Positions 52,621 to 64,000 of a stretch of 64,000 bases of DNA are shown here, in pieces. The stretch covers positions 4,106,284 to 4,170,283 of the forward strand of contig CM074190.1 in assembly GCA_037179385.1 (NCBI GenBank), read 5' to 3'. Source of the DNA: Holothuria scabra (taxonomy: Eukaryota; Echinodermata; Holothuroidea; Aspidochirotida; Holothuriidae). Position 1 is the stretch's first letter. Every line of letters starts with the position of its first letter. The translations under genes and the position numbers were made by a program. Under the pieces are notes generated by a model that was not told the origin of the DNA, ran no database searches, and worked only from the letters and a program-made list of their open reading frames with translations.

Positions 52621-54969
52621 TCACACTCTTGCGCCCTCTTCTGAAAATTTCTGGATACGACCTTGGTTATGGATTTTTTTTAAAAAATAGTAATAGCTTA
52701 TTACGCTAATGGATGCCCGGGCGAAAATTATGCGCAACTGATCAAGGGTCACGTGCCCCGGGAATGTAGTTTTATGAGGGCTTTCATATTTGTATGCACC
52801 CAAATAAAGCGCAAGCGTATAAAGCGTTTTTTTCCTTACGCGTATTGTGACTTTGAGGATGTTGCGACAAATGAATGCCGGTCAAGCTTCACTGAAGAGC
52901 CGCCGGGAGACAAGTTTGGCTTATGAATTAACAAAGGCGTGAATATCCTGTGATAACTGCATAAGTTCAACCCTTCCCTTTATATCACCCCAAACCGGAT
53001 TGCCAAGCAAACGACGTCTCTTTCATGAAAACGAGTTCTCACAGTTGTTTGAGTGCATAAAAGATTAATTAATATATGTACATTCCCGAGGCACTTGACG
53101 ATTGCTTATGATTTTTATGGTTCTTCCTGTACGGGTGCATGGTAGCCTATCCTGTAGTTATCATCACCATGCCGCCTCAATCATCTACGGTTGTGCAACC
53201 AGCCAATCTTCTAGGGTACTGTGTTCTAACCACATATTAACATGCAAGTCGTACAACAGCAGTGTTATCTGTCTGACGTTACACAACTTCAAACTTTACA
53301 AACTCATACACATAATTAGATTAAAGGGTGTTAACGCTTAGAGCAGCCCACGTATTCCGCTTTGAAAAGTTAAGCCTTTGGGCATATCATAGTAACCTAT
53401 ATCCTTCCGCGAAACCAATGTTTTGTTGGCTAGAGATTTGTAAAGGTAATTATTTGTAACATTAATTGTTTGTTAGAAGTTAATTTACATCAATAGTCCT
53501 TGGCAGATATAATTGTTTCAATTATAGATAGTCGGTGTCTGCGCGTGGCAGTCGCGTGGGTACTTGTTTGTAAATACATAGATTTGTGTTTATGGTCGGC
53601 ATAACACGTTTCACTCACTTCAAGCGTGCACATTATAAGTTATGCATATCCACACATGTATCATGGGTTGCTTGGGGCAGGTAGAGTGGGAAAGTTGGGT
53701 TAATCTGAAATTTCGTCTAATTTTAAGTCGTAAACAATCATTATGATCAATGTTACCCCTATAATGGAAACTTGATTTGGCAAGGGGTATTAAATGCTTC
53801 TCTGTAGAACCTCCAATTGTCCCTTGTTCCTAGCGAGACAAGAAGACGGAAAGGGAAATGTAACAGAAATCATTTAATATAAATAAAATAGTCAGGAAAT
53901 AATGACTCCCTGAAAATGCTAGTAAGGTTAGAGCTTCTAACTTGCTTTCCAAGTCAACAGAGAAAATCCCACTGACTCGATGGGTTGATGGGAGTGGACA
54001 TACAACCAACTATGCAAATTACATGCAATAAGTGCAGACCCATGCAAAGCCAAACAAGGTGTACCAAATGTGTAAAATTGCATTAAGTGAAAGGCAAACC
54101 TAAACTCTCTGGAGGACGAAAATTTTTCGAATGGAGTTTTCCCCTTCACAGATCCCCTCTTGACTACAAATCTACAGCTGCACATCAACACAAACTGAGT
54201 GATATCATCCTCAAGTGTCAAAATAAGTTTTTCCTGCGAATTCCTAAAACTTTGGACGTAATTATGATTTAGCTAAATTGTGTTTCATTAGTTTCGAAAA
54301 TGATAAATACTTCTGTAAAAACCTGTATTTTTTAATCTTTATCTCTCATAGCCTCATCATACTTGCTTTGTCTATGAAGGTTATATAGGTGTCCTTATTC
54401 GTAACTTTGTTGACCATCAAAGTGAAAAACAGTAAAAAGCCCGTAATAAGACTCAACATAAAAATATATGTGCTCATATCTAGACACACCCAAACAGTAC
54501 ATTTATGATTACAAGCTTAGAAACTTCGAGTTTAACCAGTCAATCGCCCAGTTAAAATTGTATTGTGTTTGGTCAGTTTTAATTGCTCATTCTACTGTTC
54601 TAGGAGGATTGGAAGTTTTGGTCTAAAGGTAAGGAGCTGAAATAATAGCCTACCTTTTTTCCTAGGACGAATGAGGGTTTTTTTATTTTAAGTTTAAATT
54701 TATTTCAAAATGAAGGTTAGGATTAGAATTAAAGTTTGGGTACGTTTCGGCCAGTGAAGTTTGACCTACTCTGTCATGATCCGGTGTCAGAAATCGGAAT
54801 TAGGGGTGTGGCCTATCTCCAATAAGCTGATTTATCCATTGGTCTAATTTGCGGCGCCTAAATCATCCTGGAGAAAATACAGGAACGGTTCTTATCGTGA
54901 TTTTCGACATGCTTCAAGTTCAGAAGACCTAATATTATACGCGCAGGCAGCCAAGGGCGGGGACAAAGA
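52621..54969. other. No supported gene
   Basis: Frames at 52621-52803, 53102-53341 and 53937-54272 (both strands) are short and unrecognised. The immediate left edge reads CACTCTTGCGCCCTCTTCTG, possibly a fragment of another element. Confidence 0.4.
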
Positions 54970-54977
54970 GGAAGACG

Positions 54978-57663
54978 CAGGGGCGTAGCCAGGATTTTCT
55001 TGTGGGGGGCAAAGTCGACTCATCGTCCCAATCTTGACCGACGGGACTATCTAAGCGGAGCGCCACCATCGGTTGGCGCGGAGCGTACAAGAAAATTTTT
55101 GGTTTTAGAAACCCCTCAGATGGCAGGAAACGGCACTTCCCGAGTGTTTTATGCTGCATGTTCCCAGCCTAGAAATATGGATCACATTTCTGATATTTCT
55201 CAATTAATGCAAAAAATAAAAATCAATCTATGAAAAATGTTAATACATGTTTCTAAGCGGAGCTCTAACATCGATTGGCGCGGAGCGTACCAGGAAATTT
55301 TTGGTTTTACAAACCCCTCAGATGGCCGGAAACGGCACTTCCCGAGTGTTTTAAGCAAGAATATGTTCAGCCCAACTTCGAAATTCTCCCCGCTTCTTAA
55401 TTGGAGCACTTGACAAATATTGAGGGGCTGAACATACCTTTAGCCCAAACTTTTTCATTTTTCATCGCCGCCACTGGGGTGTGGCATTTTCTTGAGGGAG
55501 GGAAGCGCCCAAGTGAGGAGCCGAGCGACCGAACGGGGAGAGGGTGTGGTTCTCCCCCTCCTGCCCCAAGGAGATTTGCAATTTTACATCAAAATTGAGC
55601 GATCTGGTGAACACCTAAGTTGGAATTTTTGGACTTTACAATCTTGTATCAATGTTTTCCTTATTCCCTCGAGAGTTAGCAGGGTTAGTGTGTGAATGCA
55701 AGAGGGTTACTCGGTACGAGTCAATGGGGCCCTAGGGAATTGTGTCGCACTGGAACAAAACAGCTACTCATAAGGCTTACATTTATTTGGCTAAACCAGC
55801 GGAATTGACATTTTGCCCTGAAAAACGCCAAAACTCCATTTAAATGAAAAAAAAATAAAAATAAGAAAAATTAGGTATGGGCGGGACTAAGTGCGAACCC
55901 CCTGAACCCCCTGACCACGGGCCTGTCTCCCTGGGTGTCACCTTCCCATTTTGGAATGTTTTGCTGTCTCGAAGAGCTTAGATGCAATATGGTGCTATAT
56001 TTTTTTCTTTTTATACTAGATTCCAGTGTTCTCCACAGGGGTTTTAGAGGGCCGACACGTCCTCCTAGTGAAATTGACAGCCTCTCCAAAATAGTTGCCG
56101 CTCTCCAAAAAATGCAGCTTCCATTTCTAGTTCATTGCTCCATTACACATATACAAGTCATAACTGGAAAAATGTGTCTTCCCTCCAGGCTTGGCGCCAG
56201 GATTTGCCCGACGAAGGGCCCCTCTCCGAACGGGGGAGGGGCAGGGTGGGTAGCGACCCAAGCCCCGACAGCCAGGATGCCGTCGATGAGTTGGTGAAGG
56301 AGGTTTGAAGAAAACCTGTGCACTATACCTGCCATTGCGAGCCATATACGACATCAAATTTGTATATGCTAGAGGAAGATATTTCCGCACTGATTTAACC
56401 GTGAAAAAGGGGGCAAAAATTTTGGGGGTTAGCCCACACTAAAAAGAATATGTACTTATTTAAATCTTATATAGGTCAATAAATTGTCCCGGCATTTGGG
56501 CCCTATCGGACACAAATTATATTGTAATTTCTTCTTCGAGTGCGTACCGCACGACTGACACAAGAGATAATTAACTAAGTTTAGCGAAATGAGATGAAAT
56601 TCCCGACATGAACATTAATCCATTTATTCTACTTATTAATTTACATGAAAAGATGGGAAGGGTTTGTACTTTATTAGCTCTAGGTAACGGAACTGAGGAA
56701 GAGTGTGCAAAGCGTACCGAACATTTTGGGTTTTATCGCAGAAATAACTCTTGTTTAAAGCCAAAGTAACTAAACCGACCATGAGAAGGCGACAGGTTAT
56801 CCCCGACAGGGGGCGGGCCATGCCAGCGACCACAAGTTCCGATAGCCCCTATGTCGAGGGGGTGGTATGAAGGAGCCTAACTATCCCATGTCATTGCAGC
56901 CTTGGGCACATTTTGCACAAGGTTACTTAATATTTCAAAAGCCGAGTTAGTGTTCTTTTGAATCTGAATCGTGAAATTGCAAAGCGCGCGAAATTTTTTG
57001 GTGGGCTCACAAAAATAACATAACCTATGCAATCTTAATGACTACAAAAAGAAAAAAAAAATAGAAACTGTAGGGGTTGTAGACCGTATCGGGAATAACA
57101 TACATTGTGTCGAAACCACCTGGAATACCCGATAAAATAGCCAAACTATGCTCCGTGAGTGGCTCACCATCTGACCTATCGCATGACACACACAAGAGAA
57201 CAGCAACTAGGCTTTGTGATATGGGATCTCTGATTACGACCTCTGCATAACCTGTGTACTCTGCCTACCAGTTACTTGGTAAGGTTGAGAGGACTTACAC
57301 TTTCTAGACATGTGGAATGGAAGTATTGAAAAAAACTGGAGTGAATCTACAGCGCGCGTAGCGCGCCGAAAATTTGGGGTTCTTATTAGGGAAATTGTCC
57401 CTTGAGAGCAAAAAACAGGTAAACCATCGGGGAGACTAGTCGCCTTCGGGAACTGCATACTTTATCGTAACGACTAAGAGCCCCCCCCCCCCCGAAAAAC
57501 TGTAAAAAATGCCCCGATTCCCTCCCTCCTCTTGCCGTTTATTTTTTTTTTATTTTTTTTTTATTTTTTGGCTCCCCTTCATTTTTTCAACATCGCCCAT
57601 CGCGTCCCCAAAATTTCTGTGGGGGGCACTCTGCCCCCCTGCCCCCCGCTGGCTACGCTAGTG
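54978..57663 (+). mobile_element. hAT-like element, 2,686 bp, perfect 8-bp target duplication
   Basis: The left end CAGGGGCGTAGCCAGG and the right end GCTGGCTACGCTAGTG are inverted repeats agreeing at 12 of 16 positions. The identical 8-mer GGAAGACG lies immediately outside both ends (54970-54977 and 57664-57671). Ends beginning CAG with an 8-bp target duplication are the hallmark of the hAT superfamily. The interior has no transposase: open frames reach only 120 codons and lack the DDE or BED-finger signatures. It is instead patchy, GC-richer and built of repeats, including a two-copy direct repeat at 55052-55352 and a recurring AGCG...AAAATTTTTGG motif. It is probably a non-autonomous or internally rearranged derivative that has collected other fragments. 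Confidence 0.75.
55052..55352 (+). repeat. Two direct copies of a 100-bp unit, period 200 bp
   Basis: Copies at 55052-55151 and 55252-55352 share CTAAGCGGAGC, TTGGCGCGGAGCGTAC, AAATTTTTGGTTTTA, AACCCCTCAGATGGC and GGCACTTCCCGAGTGTTTTA with only a few differences. The 100 bp between them is AT-rich and unrelated. Short minus-strand peptides such as KTLGKCRF arise twice from this duplication and are not evidence of a gene. Confidence 0.9.
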
Positions 57664-58041
57664 GGAAGACGTCATTTTCGAAAAATTTTTCCCACCCCTT
57701 TAGAGTTTGAATTTCACAATTGATTTAATGTAATTTAATTTTACACACATTCCCTCCATCTTGGAAATGATTGCCCCTCCAGAACTTTGTGTGGCTACGA
57801 ACCAAGACACTCGTTCTGTCGCACGAAGTTGGGTGCGCATAAAGTGCACCAAATCAAACTACGATCCTCCACAAAATGATGGGACATAAAAAGTAAAACA
57901 AGAAATGAGTCAATCGCCATCCACCATCTGCTCCCACTCCTCTCTTCATATTGACGCAGCCCATGGTATTCAAAAACTTCAAAACTGATAAGTTGAGCTA
58001 CGTTTGTCCCGTGTATGGTGGGTTTAATCCATGCATGACGT

Positions 58042-58382
58042 CAGGGGCGCAAATCTCTGTTTGAGAGTGGGGGCGAAAATGCTTATGATGTGCCCATGAG
58101 TATTGAACTTTGCACGCGTGGGCGAAGCGCGAAGCCCAAAAGGACTCCTGGTGGGATCCAGGGGAAAAGCTCCTGTGGGGGTCCAGGGGGGCGAAGCCAC
58201 CGGAAGCGCTTGTGTTCTAGCATTTCCGAAGCTCCAGAAAAACTGTTTCGAACGAGGAAAACCGAAAAAAGTGACCATATTTTTAGGTCTACTCAAATTT
58301 TTGGAGGGCCAGATTACGATTTTGCCCCCACTTTTTCACTTGAGGAGCGAAGGCCCCCTTGCCCCCGGGATTTGCGCCCCTG
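58042..58382 (+). mobile_element. hAT-like non-autonomous element, 341 bp
   Basis: The ends CAGGGGCGCAAATCTC and GGGATTTGCGCCCCTG pair over the first 13 bases exactly. The flanking 8-mers are CATGACGT (58034-58041) and TATGGCGT (58383-58390), matching at 6 of 8 positions, which fits an aged hAT target duplication. It shares the CAGGGGCG start with the 54978 element 370 bp upstream. Two overlapping plus-strand frames of 101 codons and a minus-strand frame of 90 codons cover it, a product of its GC-richness and not coding evidence. Confidence 0.75.
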
Positions 58383-58424
58383 TATGGCGTTTTGAGGGCT
58401 ACAGATAGTATAGTGACACTCACC

Positions 58425-58548
58425 GAGATCGATGGAGTAGAGAAAAAAAGCCAGTGAGCCACTAGCAACTGGAGAAGACAGTGGCCGGCTCGACTTCAAC
58501 CAATTGGTTGGAAACTAGGCAGAATAAACTCCATCTAACTAACTCACC
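58425..58548 (+). mobile_element. tRNA-derived SINE, body and tail (copy E)
   Basis: The copy reads in the SINE sense direction: GATGGAGTAGAG, GCCAGTGAGCCACTAG, AACTGGAGAAGACAGTGGCC, then AACCAATTGGTTGGAAACTA, ACTCCATCTAACTAACT. The tail is a short CTAA run, as expected for the family. The tRNA head is missing. Confidence 0.75.
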
Positions 58549-59224
58549 AAGATCAAAGGAACTTGTACCTATTCTCACAATCAAACGAACTATATATAAT
58601 TTGTTTTACTCGCACTACTACAAGCTAAAAATATCGGTACATTTACAAAAGAGAATCTTGAAGAGTACGAATGAAACTGAAAAATAAACTAATTGATATT
58701 ATTTACAATGTTTTCTTTCATTTTTCTTTGATTTTCCCTGTACAAGTAAGAATCCTTTTCTGTGCAATACCCATACAAAAACTTAAAGTAGTAAATTAAC
58801 GAAGCATAAAATGGTTTTAAAGATGTATACACAGCCAGACTCAATACACCTTTCGACGTACTCACAAGCAAGCAAAATATACTTACATCTACCCACAAGC
58901 ATAATGTCCATACCTACAAACAAGCAGATGAAAAAAATCGCTCTGTAACAAAAAGTAAACTAATTTGTGAGCTCTATTTCTTCTTGAACCTGTTTCGGAT
59001 ATAATTCTGTGATAAATGCAATATTATCTCTATTTTTTGTTACATTATCACTATCATTATCTTGTATTCCCTAATTTCATAGGTACATTAGAAGAATTTG
59101 ATCATGAGTGGTCCTGTAAATGAAGTGTTTAATATAATAAGAAATTACACACTTCAAGAGACATACTTTTCAATATTTTCATTTTTTCTTTTATTTTTTA
59201 AAATTTATTTCGTCCTTACAAAAA
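58549..59224. other. No supported gene
   Basis: The 69-codon minus-strand frame 58689-58898 and the plus-strand frame 59098-59307 (which runs into the next MITE) have no recognisable features. Confidence 0.45.
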
Positions 59225-59389
59225 CATTGGGTGGATGCGCACTGTTTAGCAAGGTGTTTCTTGATTGGTTGTTGCCATTGTATTGTATCGATTGTATTCT
59301 TTGTTAGGGTTAGGGATTAGATTAGGGATTAGGCTATAGTTAGCCAGTAAGGAAATTCCTTGTTAAACAGTGCGCATCGCCCAAAATAT
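59225..59389 (-). mobile_element. MITE family 4, copy 2, with telomere-like core
   Basis: This is the inverted counterpart of the element at 23970. The left end carries GATGCGCACTGTTTAGCAAG and the right end CCTTGTTAAACAGTGCGCAT followed by CGCCCAAAATAT. The interior has TTAGGGTTAGGGATTAG at about 59303-59319 and again TTAGGGATTAGG. The blocks TTTCTTGATTGGTTGTTGCC and ATTGTATTGTATCGATTGTA are shared with copy 1. Confidence 0.85.
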
Positions 59390-60549
59390 GCGGTATATCA
59401 AAACATACGAAAAGTGGATGCTAGAAAAACAATTGTGTAAAAAGTTATAACACCCAGTGATAAAGAAAGACTACAAAAAATATCACCAAGAGAATTGTAA
59501 GACAAAAAATGCGGAAAATCAGCAGCTGAAACTAGATTTCTTGAGTTTGTATCCATAGACTATCATTCTTTTTAACCCCCCACCCCACCCCTCCCCCAAC
59601 GACTCTGTGGCAAAGATCCATTAAGGGAAACCATACGTATACTTCCAAAATGAGTTCTACTTAGCTTCACGTCCCCAAAGGCCAACCTAAAGACCGTCAG
59701 ATCATTTGCATCATTAGTCTGTCATGATTTTGTTGCGTCCATATGACTCAAAGCAACCATGCATGCGGGGAGAGGGGGGACTTGCTTGGAAACAGATACG
59801 AACACCAGTCTTGCGTTAAGAGGATGATTATTTTGTTTTTCTAATAAATTATTGCATTCAATGCAGTTCCAGAAACTCTTACACACAACGCGCCCTCAGT
59901 TTCATAATTATCTCATGCTGTAAACAGGAAGGCACGGGATTCATACTGTGAAGTTGACAAGCGCCCTCATTCTAAACTAGGCTAAAAATATTACTAACTT
60001 CTTGACCAAGGCTAACACGAAGATCCCAACAAAAACTAGAACTGATGAAAACACAACGACAAATAATATCTGCAGTGACAAGACACAGTATACAACACAC
60101 TACCCTCATGTCTGTAAGAAGCAGGGCCTGGCGATTTTGACACCCCTAAAGACTGGCAACCTCCAAATAACAGAGGACCGTTTCCGCGGCCATAAACACT
60201 CCTGGGCCAGAAATAGATGGAAATATTATCCGGGTCGAGTTAACGTTTTATACAGCTTCAACCTGTTTCTTAGTGAAGAAAGACCATTTGAAAGGTTGAA
60301 TAATTAAATTTAAATAAAACAGGAAGTGCTTACATGGTTCAGTGGAAGGTCTGGTGATGTGATCACATGAAAATAACGAAGTTGGTTAATTCGCGTATAA
60401 AGCATTTCAATCTAAAAATTAGCTGCGATTCCAATCGAAATTCGACAATACTTGTAATTTTTGATTTACACTTAATCATAAAATTATAAAAATATCTTGA
60501 AGGTCTTACTTAAGAAGTTTAAATTGTGTTCTTTGTGATCAACTTATGA
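59390..60549. other. No supported gene
   Basis: The 101-codon plus-strand frame 60002-60307 is rich in Thr, Asn and Lys at its start and shows no family. Nothing else is recognised. Confidence 0.4.
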
Positions 60550-60915
60550 GAATAAAGAAATAACTAATAAAGGGTTAATAAATTAAGAAAAGAAATGATG
60601 AGACAGAGCAACAGCGGAGGTGTCAGGGGTGGCAAGGGGCGACCGCCCCCAATATTAGATATAAAATGTGAAAAGAGAAGTTAAAAAAGGAAAAAAGAAA
60701 AAAAGAAAAATAAGGACGTAACTACTCATGTTTCCCCCTCATCAAAATACCCCGGCGTCGCCCCCAGGTGTGCAAGACTTCACATTATTATTTTTGCACT
60801 TGTAACAAGTTCCTCCAGAAACATTCACAATTTTCAATGGCACCGTTTTTTCTTGAGAACAGTGAAAATATTGACATAATTCCAACGTATTTTTCCTTTG
60901 GGAATTCTTGCTCAT
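60550..60915 (+). repeat. Dispersed repeat, copy 2, carrying a GC-rich insert
   Basis: The outer parts align with 31120-31310 (AAATAACTAATAAAGGGTTAA on the left; CTCCAGAAACATTCACA and GACATAATTCCAACG on the right). The extra sequence at about 60624-60765 begins CAGGGGTGGCAAGGGGCGAC and ends CGGCGTCGCCCCC. It is bordered by AGGTGT at 60618-60623 and 60766-60771. This looks like an end-eroded hAT-like insertion into an older repeat, though the outermost terminus on the right is missing. Confidence 0.5.
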
Positions 60916-61243
60916 TAATTGTCAAGTGTGAATAATAAAGCCGGGGCTTTCTCTTGGTATGTCACAATACCTTTAACTTTTTCAATATAGCCCTAGCAGC
61001 TCTAACGCAATTGTGTCGGAGGATTTCAAATAAAGTTTTATGAACCTCCAATACCGTAACTCCATTTGGGAGGAATTTCAGGTTTTGTTTGCTGTGGGAG
61101 ATGATGCCACGAGTACGACTTCGAGTCCATTTCTCTAATGAATACAAAAACAAACATTTGTGTTATTAGCATAAAATCATTGGATGGGTACGCATTAAAA
61201 TGTACCTCAAGTAAAAAAAATTCAAAAAAATGTATGTTATGGA

Positions 61244-61712
61244 GCATGAAAAATGAATTCTAAAAGTTTATTTCCCATCTTCTTAGGAAATTCTTGAGCT
61301 GAGATATAAAATGTTAAAGGTTATTCAATTAAAACAAATTGGTCCATCATGCGCAACAATTTGTGATTTTTCTGTTGTACAACTCACACAACCTACTTTG
61401 TTTCCCTTAAAAACTAAAAATGTTTTTGAACACTTCTTGTTTGTCTGGATAACATGATTTACCGAGATGGCTTGATTAATTACATTACCCAATAAGAGTA
61501 AGATTGCTATCGTAGCTTGATACAAAGTGTAGTAACTTTCTGAGAAACATAGAAATAAAAAGATTGTAATTTGAGTAGTACAACAATGACATCACAAATT
61601 ATTGCGCAATATACCATTTTAAGTTGAGTGACTTCACTTCAACATTTTATATTTCAGCTCAGGAATGTCCTATGAAGGTGGGAGTTAAATTGTTAGAATT
61701 CATTTTTCATGC
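61244..61712. mobile_element. 469-bp element with inverted ends of about 75 bp
   Basis: The left arm (61244-61318: GCATGAAAAATGAATTC, CTTAGGAAATTCTTGAGCTG, ATATAAAATGTTAA) is the imperfect reverse complement of the right arm (61639-61712: TCAACATTTTATATTTCAGC, GAATTCATTTTTCATGC). About 320 bp of unrelated AT-rich DNA lies between. The 66-codon minus-strand frame 61325-61525 in the interior has no family features. It is probably a MITE or foldback element of unknown class. Confidence 0.7.
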
Positions 61713-62865
61713 ACTTTAATATATATTTTTGATTTAGTTACATGAGGTACACTTTAAGTAACATGAGGGGTAGGGTGGGGGTGGGATGAATGCAAATTCA
61801 TTACATGGGCAAACAAGAATGGACATATATAAATACAAACGTGGAAATTTATAATAGCACTTCTTTCAGGAGGACACAAAGGCCCTTCACCAAAATTTTG
61901 TCCAAAGAAGGTTTTGTATTAAACGAAAAACTTTTAAAAAAGGTTTTCAACATGGGTACCAAAAAATTTCATCATGGAACACTCGACAATCGAAGAAATC
62001 AATCGGGGGAGTTAAATTAGCTCACTACGAGTTTGATGTTAATTTGCTGCACCGAGACAATGAATTAATTCAAAATTGATTTGATTGTCCCACTTTAACT
62101 GCACATAAACAGAATAACATGATTTCGTAGTAACCTATACCAGAGAGCCGCTAGCAACTCACTGATTATACACAAATCCCCAAGCTCCAAAACTGGTCTT
62201 GTTATTGTGTTGTTTTGCCTTCCTTTCTTTTCTCCAGTGTGGTTGCATAGCAACTATATTTTTCATTACTTTGTTTTTGTTTTCACGTTTCTGTGTTTTT
62301 ACAATTTCGTGAGGGAAATATTTCGATGATCTTGCGTAAATTTGTTACATCTCAAAACCAAATTTGTCCTTACAAAGTGACAAGATGGTCGAGCAAGTTT
62401 ATTATCAAGGAATAAAAACAATGCGAAACTCACTTATAGCTTGGTATGTCATAAATGATTCATTTATTGACACAAATTTCTATTTTATAGAGAATATAGT
62501 GTTCATAACTCTTCAAACTAAAAGTTTGAGAAAAATTTTATGCTTGAGTGTGTCGATGATATGGGATTCACGGTATTTATTGATGAACTACTACTTTCAT
62601 TCAATGCATTTTACAAATTGCCTTCGCCTTTTATACATTTTGTCCCCATAATATACCTGATATTAGCGCCATAAATCCTTACCGTGTTAAAGAAAACCTC
62701 TGAACGGAGTACAAAGATTTCGAAGTCCTTTTGTGGGACGAGTTTTCATTCGTCAACTAAATCCATTCAAGACGTTTTGGTTTCAAGGAATTTTCGTCTT
62801 CCTTAGCCCTTTTCAAGTTAGAGAGATGTCGTAGGTACGTCTCTGTCTTAGGTAAAGGTCTTAGT
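61713..62865. other. No supported gene
   Basis: Plus-strand frames 61790-62020 and 62364-62651 are AT-rich and unrecognised. Confidence 0.4.
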
Positions 62866-63108
62866 TTTAAAGGGAAATGCAACATTTTTAACTTGAATTA
62901 ACACAAAAACCTGCCCTTATCCATGACTGTCTCTTGTGAATCATGTGGCAATATATTTTATCCTCAACTGAGAAATTTATGACAAGAAACTGCTTGGTTT
63001 ACCATAAATATGAAATATTTGAATCCTGGAATATTATGGTAAATACCTAGAAGAGAAATAAGAAGAAAAGTGTGAGATTAAGATGTTGTATCAAAATAAG
63101 TTTAGGCG
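62866..63108 (-). mobile_element. MITE family 2, copy F
   Basis: The copy starts TTTTAAAGGGAAATGCAAC and continues with CATGACTGTCTCTTGTGAATC, ATGTGGCAATATATTTTATC, CCTCAACTGAGAAATTT, AAGAGAAATAAGAAG and AAAATAAGTTTAGGCG. This is the order of the inverted copies A and D. The far terminus is eroded. Confidence 0.7.
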
Positions 63109-64000
63109 AAAAAGTTTATAAAACAAAAGTTTATATGGAAATAGATTTCAGCCAATCAATGAACACTATCTTCACGAGGAAATGAGTTAATGAAAATGAA
63201 CTTCTCTACAAATAAAATCTTAGTTAAAACTACCCATATAGCCCTCGTACTGCACTTTACAATTAGTTGAAAAGGCCTTCCGAAGTCAGAAGACTCTTGC
63301 ATATTTTCAAAATATGAGAAAGAGAAATAAACTTCTAAGTTGTTGATTTCAATTCCTCTTCGTGGTGCATTTTAAAAAGATCACAAATATTAGATTCATT
63401 ATTGCATCATTTCAATGAAATCAGAGTCCATCTATCATAATCAAATGTTTTTCGAATGCTTTCAAACAAAATTGGTCGCCAAATGAGAATGCAAGAACTA
63501 GACAATGCCCCAGTGGTAAAAAGTTCATGTAAACACAAGGCAATTTGACGACAAATTTCCCTCGGGTGGTCTGTATATAGAGAACTCGTCAGATTTACTC
63601 TGTTCAACGTAGTCCGCCAATTTAAGACCTTATTGGCGCACGTTAGAAAGCCGAGTTATCGTGAATCGCCTGGACACAGAGGTTAAATAGCTAAACTGAT
63701 GCGGGGCAACTTCTCGAGCCTAGGGGCGAATTTTTTTGCCTGCTTCAATTTTGACGAGATGCACTCTCAAATTGTTATGGGAACTTTTCGGATATCTATA
63801 GCACAGTCATTGTGTCAACGGAACATACAAATGACGATAGTCACTCAATGTATCAATGACTTTCCAGGTTCTTGACTGATCCCATTGTAGTGTCGATGGC
63901 ACAAATCTTGGAAGGGCGCAATTTTCGCTTTTGATGTTGAAATTCATCTTGATTTGATCATTTCAGCTATCAAATCTACTTACACTTCAATTTCAAAACT
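63109..64000. other. No supported gene
   Basis: The minus-strand frame 63407-63607 is short and unrecognised. No repeat was identified up to the window edge. Confidence 0.4.

Noticed and set aside
54935..55409. Repeated peptide KTLGKCRF...EGF in two minus-strand frames as a duplicated domain
   Set aside because: It comes from the 100-bp direct repeat inside the hAT-like element, with no supporting start, splice sites or longer frame.
55467..55476. CGCCGCCACTG as the right end of a shorter hAT-like element starting at 54978
   Set aside because: The flank does not repeat GGAAGACG, whereas the end at 57663 does so perfectly.
58042..58408. Two overlapping 101-codon frames as genes
   Set aside because: They lie inside a hAT-like element in different phases with an antisense frame, as expected from a GC-rich stretch poor in stops.

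Overview
This window looks like non-coding DNA from a large, AT-rich animal genome. It is not prokaryotic or viral. Open frames are short: the longest outside simple repeats is 140 codons, and none shows a recognisable host protein family. There are no operon-like arrangements and no rRNA. I found no canonical tRNA gene, only tRNA-derived SINE heads. The sequence is crowded with small non-autonomous transposons, microsatellites and homopolymer runs. A marine invertebrate deuterostome, perhaps an echinoderm such as a sea cucumber or sea urchin, would fit. That placement rests only on general impression (AT-richness, recurrent AGGCCTA words, mix of MITEs and tRNA-SINEs) and is weak.

Layout. From 1 to 9.4 kb there are two tRNA-SINE body copies whose tails are tetranucleotide microsatellites, a second tRNA-like SINE, one copy of a 265-bp MITE family (family 2), and four copies of a 300-bp MITE family (family 1), two of them as a tight inverted pair. 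From 12.9 to 22.1 kb there are more MITEs, a duplicated 370-bp repeat, and the relic of a LINE reverse transcriptase at 13.9-14.8 kb. From 23.4 to 27.7 kb there is a tandem repeat, a 156-bp MITE with a telomere-like interior, and two hAT-like elements. From 31 to 39.6 kb there are AT microsatellites, a degenerate 167-bp tandem repeat, a perfect nested palindrome at 37.6-37.9 kb, a SINE with an intact-looking tRNA-like head, and two MITEs with ACTCTAAAA-type ends. From 39.6 to 47.4 kb almost nothing can be named. From 47.4 kb to the end there is a hAT-like MITE with near-perfect 8-bp target duplications, further TTAAAGG-ended MITEs, a 1.34-kb composite palindrome made of two inverted copies of one long-TIR element (51,278-52,616), and a 2.69-kb hAT-like element with a perfect 8-bp target duplication (54,978-57,663). 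A second hAT-like element, another SINE and more MITEs follow.

How it works together. No set of cooperating genes is visible. The window appears to be intergenic or intronic DNA shaped by rounds of insertion of non-autonomous DNA transposons (TTAA-target T2/Kolobok-type, hAT-type and a long-TIR type), tRNA-derived SINEs and a degraded LINE. All transposases would have to be supplied from elsewhere. I saw no credible new biological system. The strongest structural oddities are the composite palindrome, the nested perfect palindrome beside a 152-bp AT run, and the large hAT-like element with its recurring internal motif.
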